Shown here: positions 42,615 to 52,098 of the stretch, piece after piece
How the letters are laid out: each line of letters starts with the position of its first letter
Position numbering within the stretch: position 1 is the stretch's first letter
Program-made: the position numbers and the translations under genes
From: an uncultured Pseudomonadota bacterium
Lineage (GTDB): Bacteria; Pseudomonadota; Gammaproteobacteria; Steroidobacterales; Steroidobacteraceae
Direction of reading: 5' to 3'
Length of the DNA: 64,000 bases
Assembly: GCA_937920275.1 (NCBI GenBank)
Contig: CALGVD010000122.1
Location: 1-64,000 of the forward strand
Notes under the pieces: generated by a model
Database searches by the model: none
Told to the model about the DNA's origin: nothing
The model's input: only the letters and a program-made list of their open reading frames with translations

Positions 42615-43154
42615 TCAGCGCCCGGCCGGCTTGGCCGCCGCCGGTCGCGACTGCAGGGACTGCAGCAGCGCCGGCGTCATGTCCATGGCCTGCGTGGCGT
42701 AGATCACGCCTTCAGTGATCACGACATCGTAATTCTGCGCCTTGGCGTAAGCCCGGACCGCGAGTATCAGGTCGCGCTGCAGCTTACCCATCTCTTCGTT
42801 ACGACGGTCGTTGAGCTGATCCTGCGCCTCGGCCTGCCGGCGGGCGAGATCGCGCTCGCCGTCGCGCAGTTCGCGCTCCGCACGCGTGATCTGGTCGGGC
42901 GACATCGTGGCGCGGTCTTTCGCGAGCTTGTCGCGCTTGGTCTGCAGCGAGGTCGCCGCACCCTGCAGATCACGACGCTTGGCTGCCGCTTCGTTGCCGA
43001 GCGACTCGAGCAGGACCTTGCCCTGGGGGCTCTCCTCGAGGAGACGACCGAAATCGAGCACACCGATCTTGGTCTCGGCGTGGGCGGGGACACCGGCGAA
43101 CAGACCGATGACCGCGACCGCTGGCAAAAGGAACTTGGTTTGGAACGCGCGCAT
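42615..43154 (-). CDS. skp: Periplasmic chaperone OmpH/Skp
   Basis: Holdase for unfolded outer-membrane proteins on the way to BamA. The 179-residue protein has a signal peptide cleaved probably after AHA (residue 26), then TKIGVLDFGRLLEESPQGK and a long charged coiled coil (about residues 60-130) forming the tentacles. A C-terminal segment DVVITEGVIYATQAMDMTPA completes the fold. It sits directly after bamA, as in E. coli. Confidence 0.93.
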   Translation of the reverse strand: MRAFQTKFLLPAVAVIGLFAGVPAHAETKIGVLDFGRLLEESPQGKVLLESLGNEAAAKRRDLQGAATSLQTKRDKLAKDRATMSPDQITRAERELRDGERDLARRQAEAQDQLNDRRNEEMGKLQRDLILAVRAYAKAQNYDVVITEGVIYATQAMDMTPALLQSLQSRPAAAKPAGR

Positions 43155-43185
43155 CTTGCTTGGAGCCTCTTGCGTGGAGATCGGC

Positions 43186-45651
43186 TCAGAACGCCTGGCC
43201 GATGGTGAACTGGAACCTTTCCTCTTCGTCCGGGAACAACACGTTGTCCCCTCGATAGGCGTTCAACGGGAACGCATAACTGAAACGGAACACGCCGAGG
43301 GGCGCGAGCCACTGCACCGCAACACCCGTGGAATGCTTCAATTTATCATACTTGAACCGGTAATCGACCGGGGTGACCCCGTCCACGCCGGTGAACAGAT
43401 AGCGGTTGCCCGTGGAGAACACGTTACCGATGTCGTAGAACACGGTGGCACGGGCCGAGGTCGCCCACTTCTCGGGGGTCGGGATGATGAGTTCAGCCCG
43501 AGCCGCCACTTTCAGGTTACCGCCGAAGGGGTTGCCGAAAGTGTCCTTCGGACCGAGGCGGCTTTCGCGATAGCCACGCACGGTGTCCGGGCCGCCCGCA
43601 AAGAAATTCCGGTAAGGCGGCGAAGCCGTGGTGGGGCCGATGTCCATGGCGAACCCGAGCTCGGCCGCCATCGCCAATGTCCAGCGGCCGACGAGCGGCA
43701 CGAACTGCAGGTAGTCGTAATTGACGGAGTAATACTCCACATCGCTGAACGGCAGCGTGTAGCTGAGCGAGAGCGTGTGCCGCATGCCGCGATCGGCGAA
43801 CAAGGCCCGGTTGCGAGAATCGTAGCTCCAGCCGAGAACGAGCTCGTAGGTGTCGAACTGGGTGGTGTCGAGCACGGTTCCGGGGACGATGAAGCCGTTG
43901 CCGTAGTCCTGTTCCGGGATGATCTGTTGCCGGTAATCACCGTTGTTGCGGACCCACTCGCGCGCCTGCTCCGCGCTGCCATCGCCGGTGATGAGCGAGG
44001 AGCGCTGTGCCGAGATCCCGAGCCGCAACGCCTGGAACTCCGAGATCGGATAGCCGTAGTCGACGCCGAGCGACAAGGACTCCGAGGAGAAATCGGACGA
44101 TGCGGAGACGAACTGCGTGACATCGCGGTAGGTGAAGGACATCGTGCGCGCAACGCCATCGATGTTGGTGTACGGGTCGGTATGCGAGAAGCCGTAGACC
44201 TTCGAAAAACGGCCGGAGTTCAGGTCGACCGAGATGCGCTCGCCGGAGCCGAGAAAGTTGCTGTCGGCATAGTTGCCGTTGAGGATGAAGGATTGCGACT
44301 CGGAATAGCCGATGCCGCCGCCGAGCTGGGCGGACGGACCTTCCTTGATGTCGAACTCTACATCGACGAGATCCGCAGAACCCGGCACCGGCTTGGTCTC
44401 GGACTCGACCCTCTCGATGTACGGCAGCCGCTGCAGACGCTGTTTGGATCGTTCGAGCAAGACGTTGGACAGCCAAGCGCCCTCTAGTTGGCGCATCTCG
44501 CGACGCAGCACATCGTCGTTGATCTTGGTGACGCCGTTGAAGAGGATCTGGCGGACATATACGCGGTTGCCCGGATCGACGAAGAAGGTGAGTGCGACCT
44601 CGCCGGTCTTGGGGTCCGGGGTCGGCACGGGGTCGACCTTGGCGAACGCGTAGCCCTCGAGGCCGAGCCGGTTCTGGATGAATTCTTGGGTGGTCGTGAT
44701 CTGCTTCTTCGAGAAGGTGTCGCCCGGCTTGACCAGCAGATAGTTCCGCAGCTCTGTCTCCGGCACGACGAAGGTGCCCGCGAGCTTGACCTCGCTGATC
44801 TTGAAGACCTCGCCCTCGAGGATGTTCACCGTGATGAAGATGTCGTCCTTCTCGGGCGCTATCGCCACCTGCGTCGAGTCGATGTCGAAGTTGGCGTAAC
44901 CGCGATCCATGTAGAACGAGCGCAGTTTCTCGAGGTCTCCCTGCAGGGACTCGCGCGAATAGCGGTCGTCCTGACGGTACCAAGAGAGCCAGTTCGGCGT
45001 CTTGAGCTCGAAGTCCTCGAGGATCTCGTCCTCGGTGAAAGTCTCGTTGCCGACCACATTGATCTGGCGGATCTTCGCGCGCTTACCTTCCTTGATGTCG
45101 ATGTTGACGCGCACACGGTTGTCCGGCAGATCATCGACACGGGTATCGACCCGCACGGCGTACTTGCCTCGGCTGAAGTACTGGTCGGTGAGGTACTGCT
45201 TGACCTCATCCAGCACGGAGCGATCGAAGTTCTTGCCGTTCGCGAGACCGACATTGCGCAGGCTCTTGCTGAGATCCTCGGTCTTGATGTCTTTGTTGCC
45301 CTTGATCTCGAAGCTGTCGATGGTCGGACGCTCGAGCACAGCGACCACCAGCGTACCCCCATCCCGGCGCAGTTCGACATCGCGGAAGAAGCCGGTGTCG
45401 TACAAGGCGCGGATCGCTTCGCGGGTGCGTTGCGGGGTCAGGCGATCGCCGATGTTGACGGGAAGATAGTTGTACACCGTGCCCTCGGAGACACGCTGCA
45501 GACCCTCGACACGGATGTTCTCGACCCGGAACGCATCGGCGCCGGGCGGGGTCTGCGCCGCGACCGGCGTCGCCAAGGGCAGGACCCCGAGCGCAGCGAC
45601 CATCGCGAGCAGACTGGAACCGAGCATCGCCCGGATGCGGCGGAAGGTCAT
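43186..45651 (-). CDS. bamA: Outer membrane protein assembly factor BamA
   Basis: Omp85 insertase of the BAM complex. The 821-residue protein has a signal peptide (about 32 residues), five POTRA domains (first begins FRVENIRVEGLQRVSEGTVY) and a 16-strand barrel from about residue 435. The loop motif is DTVRGYRESRLGP, with VRGY in place of the common VRGF. The C-terminal residue is Phe, the usual beta-signal. The ATG at 45651 overlaps the rseP stop; the upstream open frame is rseP shadow. Confidence 0.97.
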   Translation of the reverse strand: MTFRRIRAMLGSSLLAMVAALGVLPLATPVAAQTPPGADAFRVENIRVEGLQRVSEGTVYNYLPVNIGDRLTPQRTREAIRALYDTGFFRDVELRRDGGTLVVAVLERPTIDSFEIKGNKDIKTEDLSKSLRNVGLANGKNFDRSVLDEVKQYLTDQYFSRGKYAVRVDTRVDDLPDNRVRVNIDIKEGKRAKIRQINVVGNETFTEDEILEDFELKTPNWLSWYRQDDRYSRESLQGDLEKLRSFYMDRGYANFDIDSTQVAIAPEKDDIFITVNILEGEVFKISEVKLAGTFVVPETELRNYLLVKPGDTFSKKQITTTQEFIQNRLGLEGYAFAKVDPVPTPDPKTGEVALTFFVDPGNRVYVRQILFNGVTKINDDVLRREMRQLEGAWLSNVLLERSKQRLQRLPYIERVESETKPVPGSADLVDVEFDIKEGPSAQLGGGIGYSESQSFILNGNYADSNFLGSGERISVDLNSGRFSKVYGFSHTDPYTNIDGVARTMSFTYRDVTQFVSASSDFSSESLSLGVDYGYPISEFQALRLGISAQRSSLITGDGSAEQAREWVRNNGDYRQQIIPEQDYGNGFIVPGTVLDTTQFDTYELVLGWSYDSRNRALFADRGMRHTLSLSYTLPFSDVEYYSVNYDYLQFVPLVGRWTLAMAAELGFAMDIGPTTASPPYRNFFAGGPDTVRGYRESRLGPKDTFGNPFGGNLKVAARAELIIPTPEKWATSARATVFYDIGNVFSTGNRYLFTGVDGVTPVDYRFKYDKLKHSTGVAVQWLAPLGVFRFSYAFPLNAYRGDNVLFPDEEERFQFTIGQAF

Positions 45652-47021
45652 CCGAACTGCCTCGCAAGATCGTTGAACAGCGCGACCCCCATCAGAAGGA
45701 ACAGCAGCGCGATGCCGAGGCTCTGCCCTGCGGCCTGGATGCGTTCGGACAGAGGGGAGCCTTTGATCCATTCGATGGTCTGGTAGACGATCTGGCCGCC
45801 ATCGAGCATCGGGATCGGCAGCAGGTTCAGGAACCCGAGGCTCAATGAAATGAGCACGAGGAAGCCGATGAACCCGATGAGGCCGCTGCGCGCGGAGTCG
45901 CCGGCGTACTCGGCGATGGTGATGGGCCCCGACAGATTCTTGAGCGAGACCTGCCCGGTGATCATCCGCGCGAACATCTTGGCCTGCAGGACCGTCATCT
46001 CCCAGGCGCGCTGCAGGGACTCGCCGAGCGCCTGCACCGGTCCGAAACGGCGATGCACGATCATGGAGTCCGGCAACGGCGCGGGCGGCAGGGTCTCGAT
46101 CCGGATCCGTCCCACCTCACGGCCGTCGATCAGGTCCGCCGAGGTGCGCACCGTCGTGGTGGCGAGCGCGCCGCCGCGCTCGTAGCGGATGACGACTTCG
46201 CGGTTCGGACGGACCGCCAAGGCCTCACCCATCGCCACGAAATCACCGATGGGTTCACCGTCGATGGCGGTGATGAGATCGCCCACCTGCAATCCGGCCT
46301 GATCGGCGGGCCCGGCGGGCAACACCCGTCCGATCCGCGCCGGGACCGGCTGCGACCAGAAGCGCAAGCCCACGCCGCGCATCAGCGCCGAGGGTTCCGT
46401 CAACGCCCGGCGTTCGGCCGGGTCGTCGACGCGCAGTTCGAGCTCGCGCTCCGCACCGCTCGCCGAACGCACCGCGAGACGCGTGACGCCATCGCCCGAC
46501 ATGGTGTCGATGAGGCCGAGCACGACATCGCCCCGTCCCTGCACCGGCGCGTCATCCATCCGGAGGATCTCATCGTCCGCCCGAAGGCCCGCCCGCGCGG
46601 CAGGTGAACCCGCAGCGACGCTGCCGACCACCGCCCGTACATCGGGGGAGCCGACGACCCAGAGCATCCCCCAAAGCAGCAGGATGGCGAACGCGAAGTT
46701 GAAACCCGGACCTGCGAGCAGCACGAGGATGCGCTGCCAAGGGGGCCGACGAGTGAACGCACGGGAGACTTCGGCGGCATCCACCGGCCCCTCGCGCTCG
46801 TCGAGCAGTTTGACGTAGCCGCCGAGCGGCAGCGCCGCAAGGACATATTCGGTGCGGTCGGCGCCCGCGACGCGACTCCACAGAGCCGGTCCGAACCCCA
46901 CCGAGAAACGCAGGACCTTGAATCCGAGCTTGCGGGCGGCCCAGAAATGGCCGTACTCGTGCACCGCGACCAGCAGGCTGACCGCCACCACGAACCCGAG
47001 TACCGACCAGAGAAGAGTCAT
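45648..47021 (-). CDS. rseP: Site-2 intramembrane zinc protease RseP
   Basis: Cleaves RseA within the membrane during sigma-E activation. The 457-residue protein has the zinc motif HEYGH at 21-25 in the first membrane helix, two central PDZ domains (AAGSPAARAGLRADDEILRM and LPAGPADQAGLQVGDLITAI), and a third metal ligand in NLLPIPMLDGGQIV near residue 405. It forms a functional chain with rpoE, rseA and rseB at 9.5-12 kb. ATGA overlaps join dxr and bamA. Confidence 0.97.
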   Translation of the reverse strand: MTLLWSVLGFVVAVSLLVAVHEYGHFWAARKLGFKVLRFSVGFGPALWSRVAGADRTEYVLAALPLGGYVKLLDEREGPVDAAEVSRAFTRRPPWQRILVLLAGPGFNFAFAILLLWGMLWVVGSPDVRAVVGSVAAGSPAARAGLRADDEILRMDDAPVQGRGDVVLGLIDTMSGDGVTRLAVRSASGAERELELRVDDPAERRALTEPSALMRGVGLRFWSQPVPARIGRVLPAGPADQAGLQVGDLITAIDGEPIGDFVAMGEALAVRPNREVVIRYERGGALATTTVRTSADLIDGREVGRIRIETLPPAPLPDSMIVHRRFGPVQALGESLQRAWEMTVLQAKMFARMITGQVSLKNLSGPITIAEYAGDSARSGLIGFIGFLVLISLSLGFLNLLPIPMLDGGQIVYQTIEWIKGSPLSERIQAAGQSLGIALLFLLMGVALFNDLARQFG

Positions 47022-48223
47022 CCCGTCGCTCCTGTACGCCCGAGGCGCGCCACTTCGCGCACCGCCCGCTCACGCGCGACGGCATCGGCCGCCAAGACGC
47101 TGTCGAGATCGGTGGCCGTACCCGACGGACCGGCGCCGACCACCGTTTCAATGACCTGGGAGATCCCGCAAAAGTTCAAACGACCCTCCAGAAATGCAGC
47201 GACCGCGACCTCGTTGGCGGCGTTCAACACCGCCGGCGCCAGTCCGCCTACCCGAGCGGCCTCGCGCGCCAGCGAGAGACAGGGGAAGCGCACGGTGTCC
47301 GGCGGCTCGAACTGCAACGAGCCCGCCTGTGCGAGATCGAGCGATTGTACACCGGAGTCGATGCGCTCCGGCCAACCGAGCGCGTAGGCGATCGGGGTAC
47401 GCATGTCAGGCGAGCCGAGTTGGGCGAGCAAAGAGCCATCGACATACTCGACCAGCGAGTGCACGAGACTCTGGCGATGGACCACGACATCGATCCGGTC
47501 GGCCGCAAGCCCGAACAAGATCCGGGCCTCGATGACCTCCAGCCCCTTGTTCATGAGCGTCGCGGAGTCGACGGAGATCTTGCGCCCCATCACCCACTTG
47601 GGATGCTTGCAAGCCTGCGCGGGCGTCGCTGTGGCGAGCTGCTCGGCGCTCCAGTCGAGGAAAGGCCCTCCCGAGGCGGTGAGCAGGATGCGACGCACGC
47701 CCGGCGGCTCACAGCCCGGGGCGAGCCCCGGTGGCAAGCATTGGAAGATGGCGTTGTGCTCGCTGTCGATCGGCAGCAGCATCGCGCCTGAGGCGCGCGC
47801 CTGCGCGAGCAACAACGGTCCCGCCATCACCAACGATTCCTTGTTGGCGATCATCAACCGCTGACCAGCCCGCGCGGCGGCGAGCGTCGAGGCGAGACCC
47901 GCTGCACCGACGATCCCAGCCATGACGGCCGGGGCCTCCGGCAACGCCGCGATGTGTTCGAGCGCTCCCGGCCCTGCCAGCACACGGGTCGGCAGACCGC
48001 GCTCCCGCAGCGCCCGCTCCAGGTCGGCAGCCGCCTCAGGTTCGGCCAAGGCCGCATAGTCCGGACGGAACCGCTCACATTGGGCCAGCAGCTTGCCGAC
48101 ATCACGCCGCGCACCGAGTGCCACGGCGCGGAACCGCTCCGGATGCCGCGCGATCACATCGAGCGTGTTCTCGCCGATGGTGCCGGTCGCACCCAGGATC
48201 GCGACGCCCATCGGTCCGCTCAT
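47018..48223 (-). CDS. dxr: 1-deoxy-D-xylulose 5-phosphate reductoisomerase
   Basis: Second MEP pathway enzyme, the target of fosmidomycin. The 401-residue protein has the NADPH motif ILGATGTIGENTLDVI, LMIANKESLVMAGPLL, the metal/substrate loop LLPIDSEHNAIFQCLP and the active-site GKKISVDSATLMNKGLEVIE-like region (here starting GR). The ATG at 48223 forms an ATGA overlap with cdsA; one three codons earlier is open but less likely. Confidence 0.97.
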   Translation of the reverse strand: MSGPMGVAILGATGTIGENTLDVIARHPERFRAVALGARRDVGKLLAQCERFRPDYAALAEPEAAADLERALRERGLPTRVLAGPGALEHIAALPEAPAVMAGIVGAAGLASTLAAARAGQRLMIANKESLVMAGPLLLAQARASGAMLLPIDSEHNAIFQCLPPGLAPGCEPPGVRRILLTASGGPFLDWSAEQLATATPAQACKHPKWVMGRKISVDSATLMNKGLEVIEARILFGLAADRIDVVVHRQSLVHSLVEYVDGSLLAQLGSPDMRTPIAYALGWPERIDSGVQSLDLAQAGSLQFEPPDTVRFPCLSLAREAARVGGLAPAVLNAANEVAVAAFLEGRLNFCGISQVIETVVGAGPSGTATDLDSVLAADAVARERAVREVARLGRTGATG

Positions 48224-49059
48224 GACGGCCACCGCGCGCTGAGCAGGCCGAGCTGCAGCAGTCCGAGCACGAATATCGGTACGCCAGCGGTCAGGCTGTC
48301 GATCCGATCGAGCACGCCGCCATGACCGGGCAAGATCTGCCCGCTGTCCTTCAGACCCGAGTGCCGCTTGAGCAGACTCTCCATGAGGTCACCGACCACC
48401 GAGAATGCAGCGGCGCCGAGCGCAAGCGGGATGACGGTGAAAGCCGACCACCCGAGCAGCACGGCACCCCCCCAAGCGACGAGCGCAGACAGCGCCAGCC
48501 CACCGATCACGCCCTCCCAGGTCTTGCCGGGGGAGATGCTCGGCGCGAGCTTGAGGCGTCCCCATCGATGCCCCGCGAAATATGCGCCGACATCCGCCGC
48601 CATGATGACGGCAAGCACGAACAGCAAGAGCCACGCGCCCTGCGGCTCGAACAAGCGCAAACGCCCGAGCGCCACGGCGGCGGGGACGAGCGCCGCCAGA
48701 CCGGCGACCGCGACGAACACGGCACCGAGCCGTCCGGGGCCGCGCGCGATCCAGAGGAGCGATGCCAGCCACCACACACCGGCAGCGACCAACAGCAGGA
48801 CGAAGTCCGCCTGCACCTCGCTCGCCTGCCACGCCACCATGATGCCGAGACCGACCAACGCGACGAATGCCGCACGGAGGCTGCGCCGATCGCGGGCGAA
48901 GAAAGCCGACCACTCCCAAGCGCCCACGAGGAACGCCACGAAGATGAGCGCGAGCGTCGCGATGGGGGGCAGCCAGAACAGCACCCCGCACACCACCGCG
49001 AACAGCACGAGGGCGGTCGGCAGGCGTTGCCGTAGACCCGTCGGCGAGGAGCCGCTCAC
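48220..49059 (-). CDS. cdsA: Phosphatidate cytidylyltransferase
   Basis: Makes CDP-diacylglycerol for phospholipid synthesis. The 279-residue integral membrane protein has about eight hydrophobic segments and the C-terminal CDP-alcohol signature SLLKRHSGLKDSGQILPGHG followed by GVLDRIDSL. It lies between uppS and dxr, joined by ATGA overlaps on both sides. Confidence 0.96.
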   Translation of the reverse strand: MSGSSPTGLRQRLPTALVLFAVVCGVLFWLPPIATLALIFVAFLVGAWEWSAFFARDRRSLRAAFVALVGLGIMVAWQASEVQADFVLLLVAAGVWWLASLLWIARGPGRLGAVFVAVAGLAALVPAAVALGRLRLFEPQGAWLLLFVLAVIMAADVGAYFAGHRWGRLKLAPSISPGKTWEGVIGGLALSALVAWGGAVLLGWSAFTVIPLALGAAAFSVVGDLMESLLKRHSGLKDSGQILPGHGGVLDRIDSLTAGVPIFVLGLLQLGLLSARWPS

Positions 49060-49790
49060 GAGGCCCCCTCCGAGCCCGTGCCGCGCTGCTGACCGGTCAG
49101 CCCGAAACGGCGTTCGCGGCTCGCGAAATCAGCGATCGCCTCGGCGAGCACCGTCTCATCGAACTGCGGCCAGAGCACATCGGTGAAGAAGAGCTCGGCG
49201 TAGGCGATGTTCCAGAGCAAAAAATTGCTGACCCGATGGTCGCCACCGGTACGGATGAACAGATCCGGGTCAGGCAGGTCCGCCAATTGCAGCTCCGCAG
49301 CCAAGGTCGCCTCGTCGATCGCGGACGGCTGCAAGGCACCGCTCGCCGCGCGCGCCGCAAGCCGTCGCGCCGCCTCCACGAGATCCCAGCGCCCCCCGTA
49401 GCTCACGGCGACCTGCAAGCACAGCCCACCGTTCGACGCGGTGAGCGCCTCGGCCTCGGCGATGCGCTGCTGCAGACGCACCGAGAGCCGTCGGCGATTG
49501 CCGATGACGCGCAGACGCACGCCGTTGGCGTGCAACTCCTCGACCTCGCGATCGAGCGCTTCCATGAAAAGACCCATCAGCGCCGCCACTTCGGTCTCGG
49601 GGCGCCGCCAGTTCTCGCTGGAGAACGCGAACAGCGTCAACGCCTGCACACCGAGGCGGGCGCACTCGCGGATGACGCGGCGCACAGGTTCGATGCCCGC
49701 ACGATGACCGGCGGCACGCGTCTCGCCTCGGGCCTCGGCCCAGCGGCCGTTGCCATCCATGACGATCGCGATGTGGGCAGGCAGAGCCAC
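49056..49790 (-). CDS. uppS: Undecaprenyl diphosphate synthase
   Basis: Cis-prenyltransferase that makes the C55 lipid carrier of peptidoglycan and O-antigen. The 244-residue protein begins at GTG 49790 with HIAIVMDGNGRWAEARG (catalytic Asp12) and RAAGHRAGIEPVRRVI. It has FAFSSENWRRPETEV and the C-terminal DLFIRTGGDHRVSNFLLWN and AYAELFFTDVLWPQF motifs. It is 36 bases after frr and overlaps cdsA. Confidence 0.97.
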   Translation of the reverse strand: MALPAHIAIVMDGNGRWAEARGETRAAGHRAGIEPVRRVIRECARLGVQALTLFAFSSENWRRPETEVAALMGLFMEALDREVEELHANGVRLRVIGNRRRLSVRLQQRIAEAEALTASNGGLCLQVAVSYGGRWDLVEAARRLAARAASGALQPSAIDEATLAAELQLADLPDPDLFIRTGGDHRVSNFLLWNIAYAELFFTDVLWPQFDETVLAEAIADFASRERRFGLTGQQRGTGSEGAS

Positions 49791-49826
49791 TTCGATGCTG
49801 GAGTGAAGGATGCAGGTCGGAGCGCG

Positions 49827-50384
49827 TCAGACCTGCATGATCTCCTTCTCTTTGGCGGCCAAAACTTGCTCGATCTCGGCCACGTACTTGTCCGTGAGCT
49901 TCTGGATCTCCTCCTGCGACTTTCTTTCCTCGTCCTGGGAGATCATCTTCTCCTTGAGCGCTTCCTTCACATCCTGAAGGACATCACGCCGCACGTTGCG
50001 CACCGCGACCCGGGCGCCCTCGGCATCGCCCCGCACGACTTTCGTGATGTCGCGTCGACGCTCCTCGGTGAGCGGCGGCAACGGGATGCGGATCACGGTG
50101 CCTGCGGTGTTCGGCGTCAGACCGAGATCGGACTTGTAGACGGCCTTCTCGACCGCCTGCACGGCGGCTTTATCCCAAGGCGTGACCACCAGCGTGCGCG
50201 CATCCTCGATGCCGATGTTGGCGAGCTGTTGCAGCGGCGTCTCGGTGCCGTAGTAGTCGACCTTCAGGTTCTCGATGAGGCTCGGATGGGCGCGGCCGGT
50301 GCGCAGCTTCTTGAGGTCTGCGTGGAACTGCTGCACGCACTTGGCCATGCGGTCCGTGGCATCTTTCTTGAAATCTTCGATCAT
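49827..50384 (-). CDS. frr: Ribosome recycling factor
   Basis: Splits post-termination ribosomes with EF-G. The 185-residue protein is the standard length, with [34 protein letters not shown] and [20 protein letters not shown]. The last helix is [20 protein letters not shown]. It follows pyrH by 18 bases, the conserved tsf-pyrH-frr order. Confidence 0.98.
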   Translation of the reverse strand: MIEDFKKDATDRMAKCVQQFHADLKKLRTGRAHPSLIENLKVDYYGTETPLQQLANIGIEDARTLVVTPWDKAAVQAVEKAVYKSDLGLTPNTAGTVIRIPLPPLTEERRRDITKVVRGDAEGARVAVRNVRRDVLQDVKEALKEKMISQDEERKSQEEIQKLTDKYVAEIEQVLAAKEKEIMQV

Positions 50385-50402
50385 GTCCGTTCCCCGCGCC
50401 GA

Positions 50403-51125
50403 TCAGTTGGTGACGATGGTACCGACATCCTCGCCGCGCGCGATGCGCAGCAGGTCGCCGGCGTTGAACAGGTTGAACACCTTGAGCGGCAGCCCGTTGT
50501 CGCGGCACATCACGATGGCGGTCGCATCCATGACATTCAGCCGCTCATCGAGCACCCGGTCGTAGGTGAGGCGCGCATAGCGCACAGCCGAGGGGTCCAG
50601 CACCGGATCGGCCGAATAGATGCCATCGACCTTGGTGCCCTTCACCAGCAGGTCGGCGCCGACCTCGATCGCCCGCAGTGAAGCGGCGGTGTCGGTGGTG
50701 AAGAAAGGGTTGCCGGTGCCGGCCGCGAACAAGACCACCCTGTCCTTCTCGAGGTGGCGGATGGCGCGCCGTCGGATGTAGTCCTCGCAGACCTCGTTGA
50801 TGCGTATCGCAGACATGACACGGGCGTGGGTGCCGATCGACTCGAGGGCATCCTGCATCGCGAGGCAGTTCATGACCGTCGCCAGCATCCCCATGTGGTC
50901 ACCCGTGACACGGTCCATGCCCGCACGCGCGAGCCCTGCACCGCGGAAGATGTTGCCACCGCCGATCACCAAGGCCACCTGTACGCCGAGTCCGAGCAGT
51001 TCCTGGACCTCGAGCGCGATGCGACGCAGCATGACGGGATCGACGCCGTAGTCGGCATCCCCCATCAGCGCCTCACCGGAGATTTTCACGAGGATGCGCT
51101 TGTAACGCAGTTCGCCGTCCGACAT
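50403..51125 (-). CDS. pyrH: Uridylate kinase
   Basis: Hexameric UMP kinase supplying UDP. From the ATG at 51125 (240 residues; AGGAG about ten bases upstream) it shows [41 protein letters not shown] and [16 protein letters not shown]. The frame is open ten codons further upstream without family sequence. It lies after the tsf terminator and before frr. Confidence 0.97.
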   Translation of the reverse strand: MSDGELRYKRILVKISGEALMGDADYGVDPVMLRRIALEVQELLGLGVQVALVIGGGNIFRGAGLARAGMDRVTGDHMGMLATVMNCLAMQDALESIGTHARVMSAIRINEVCEDYIRRRAIRHLEKDRVVLFAAGTGNPFFTTDTAASLRAIEVGADLLVKGTKVDGIYSADPVLDPSAVRYARLTYDRVLDERLNVMDATAIVMCRDNGLPLKVFNLFNAGDLLRIARGEDVGTIVTN

Positions 51126-51164
51126 CTTTGGAGACTCCTGAGAGGTGCGGTCCACCTATGAAGA

Positions 51165-51186
51165 AAACCCCGCCGGGGCGGGGTTT
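51165..51186 (-). terminator. Intrinsic terminator after tsf
   Basis: A perfect 10-bp inverted repeat, AAACCCCGCC / GGCGGGGTTT, with a two-base centre (in practice a four-base loop) and T runs on both strands. On the minus strand TTTT then CTTC follows the stem, 18 bases after the tsf stop and 39 before pyrH. It should separate the rpsB-tsf transcript from pyrH, at least partly. Confidence 0.85.
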
Positions 51187-51204
51187 GCTGGATTGTCTCG
51201 GCCG

Positions 51205-52095
51205 TCAGCCGGCGGCGCTGCTGGCCTTCACTTGGGCCATCACCTCGCCGACGAAGTCATCCTGCTTCTTCTCGATGCCGTCACCGACCTCGAAACGCTG
51301 GAAGGACTTGACCTCGGCCTTCGCGGCCTTGAGCAGCTTTTCGATGGTCTGGTCCGGATCCTTGACGAACGGCTGACCGAGCAGCACCTTTTCGTTGAGA
51401 GTCTTGCGGATGCGGCCTTCGACCATCTTCGCGACGATGTCGGCAGGCTTGCCCTCGGCGAGCGCCTTCGCGGTCTCGATCTCACGCTCCTTGGTGACCA
51501 CCTCGGCGGGCACATCGTCCACCGACAGGAACGCGGGATTGGTCGCCGCCACGTGCATGGCGAGATCGTGCGCCAAAGCGGCATCACCGCCGGTGATGGC
51601 GACCAAGGCGCCGATCCGGGTGCCATGACGGTATGCACCGAGATGGTCGGCCGACTCGAGCGTCGCGATGCGGCGCACCGAGATGTTCTCGCCGATCTTG
51701 GCGATAAGGGCACGACGACGCTCGTCGACCGAACCGCCGGACGGCAACGCCGCCGCTGCGAGCGCCTCGACCGAGGCGGTGCGCGAGGCGAGCGCGACCT
51801 TTGCGACATCCGCACAGAAACCCTGGAACTCGGGCTCACGGGCGACGAAGTCGGTCTCGCAGTTCACCTCGACCATCGCGGCCGATCGACCATCCGCAGA
51901 TTTCTCGAGTGCGAGGATGCCCTCGGCTGCGACGCGGGCCGCCTTCTTGTCGGCCTTCGCGAGACCTTGCTTGCGCATGAGCTCGGCAGCGGCATCGAGG
52001 TCACCGTTCGTCTCGACCAGCGCGCGCTTGCATTCCATCATGCCCGCACCGGTGCGCTCGCGCAGCTGCTTGACCGTGTCAGCAGTGATGCTCAT
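51205..52095 (-). CDS. tsf: Elongation factor Ts
   Basis: Nucleotide exchange factor for EF-Tu. The 296-residue protein starts with the UBA-like domain VKQLRERTGAGMMECKRALV and contains MVEVNCETDFVAREPEFQGF. It ends with VLLGQPFVKDPDQTIEKLL and the coiled C-terminal part. The length is close to E. coli (283). It begins three bases after rpsB and ends at an intrinsic terminator. Confidence 0.98.
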   Translation of the reverse strand: MSITADTVKQLRERTGAGMMECKRALVETNGDLDAAAELMRKQGLAKADKKAARVAAEGILALEKSADGRSAAMVEVNCETDFVAREPEFQGFCADVAKVALASRTASVEALAAAALPSGGSVDERRRALIAKIGENISVRRIATLESADHLGAYRHGTRIGALVAITGGDAALAHDLAMHVAATNPAFLSVDDVPAEVVTKEREIETAKALAEGKPADIVAKMVEGRIRKTLNEKVLLGQPFVKDPDQTIEKLLKAAKAEVKSFQRFEVGDGIEKKQDDFVGEVMAQVKASSAAG

Positions 52096-52098
52096 GGC

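Noticed and set aside
47140-47180. GAACTT within dxr as a sigma-E promoter for downstream rseP-bamA
   Set aside because: The -35 hexamer is present on the minus strand at 47174, but no TCnnA follows at 16-17 bases.
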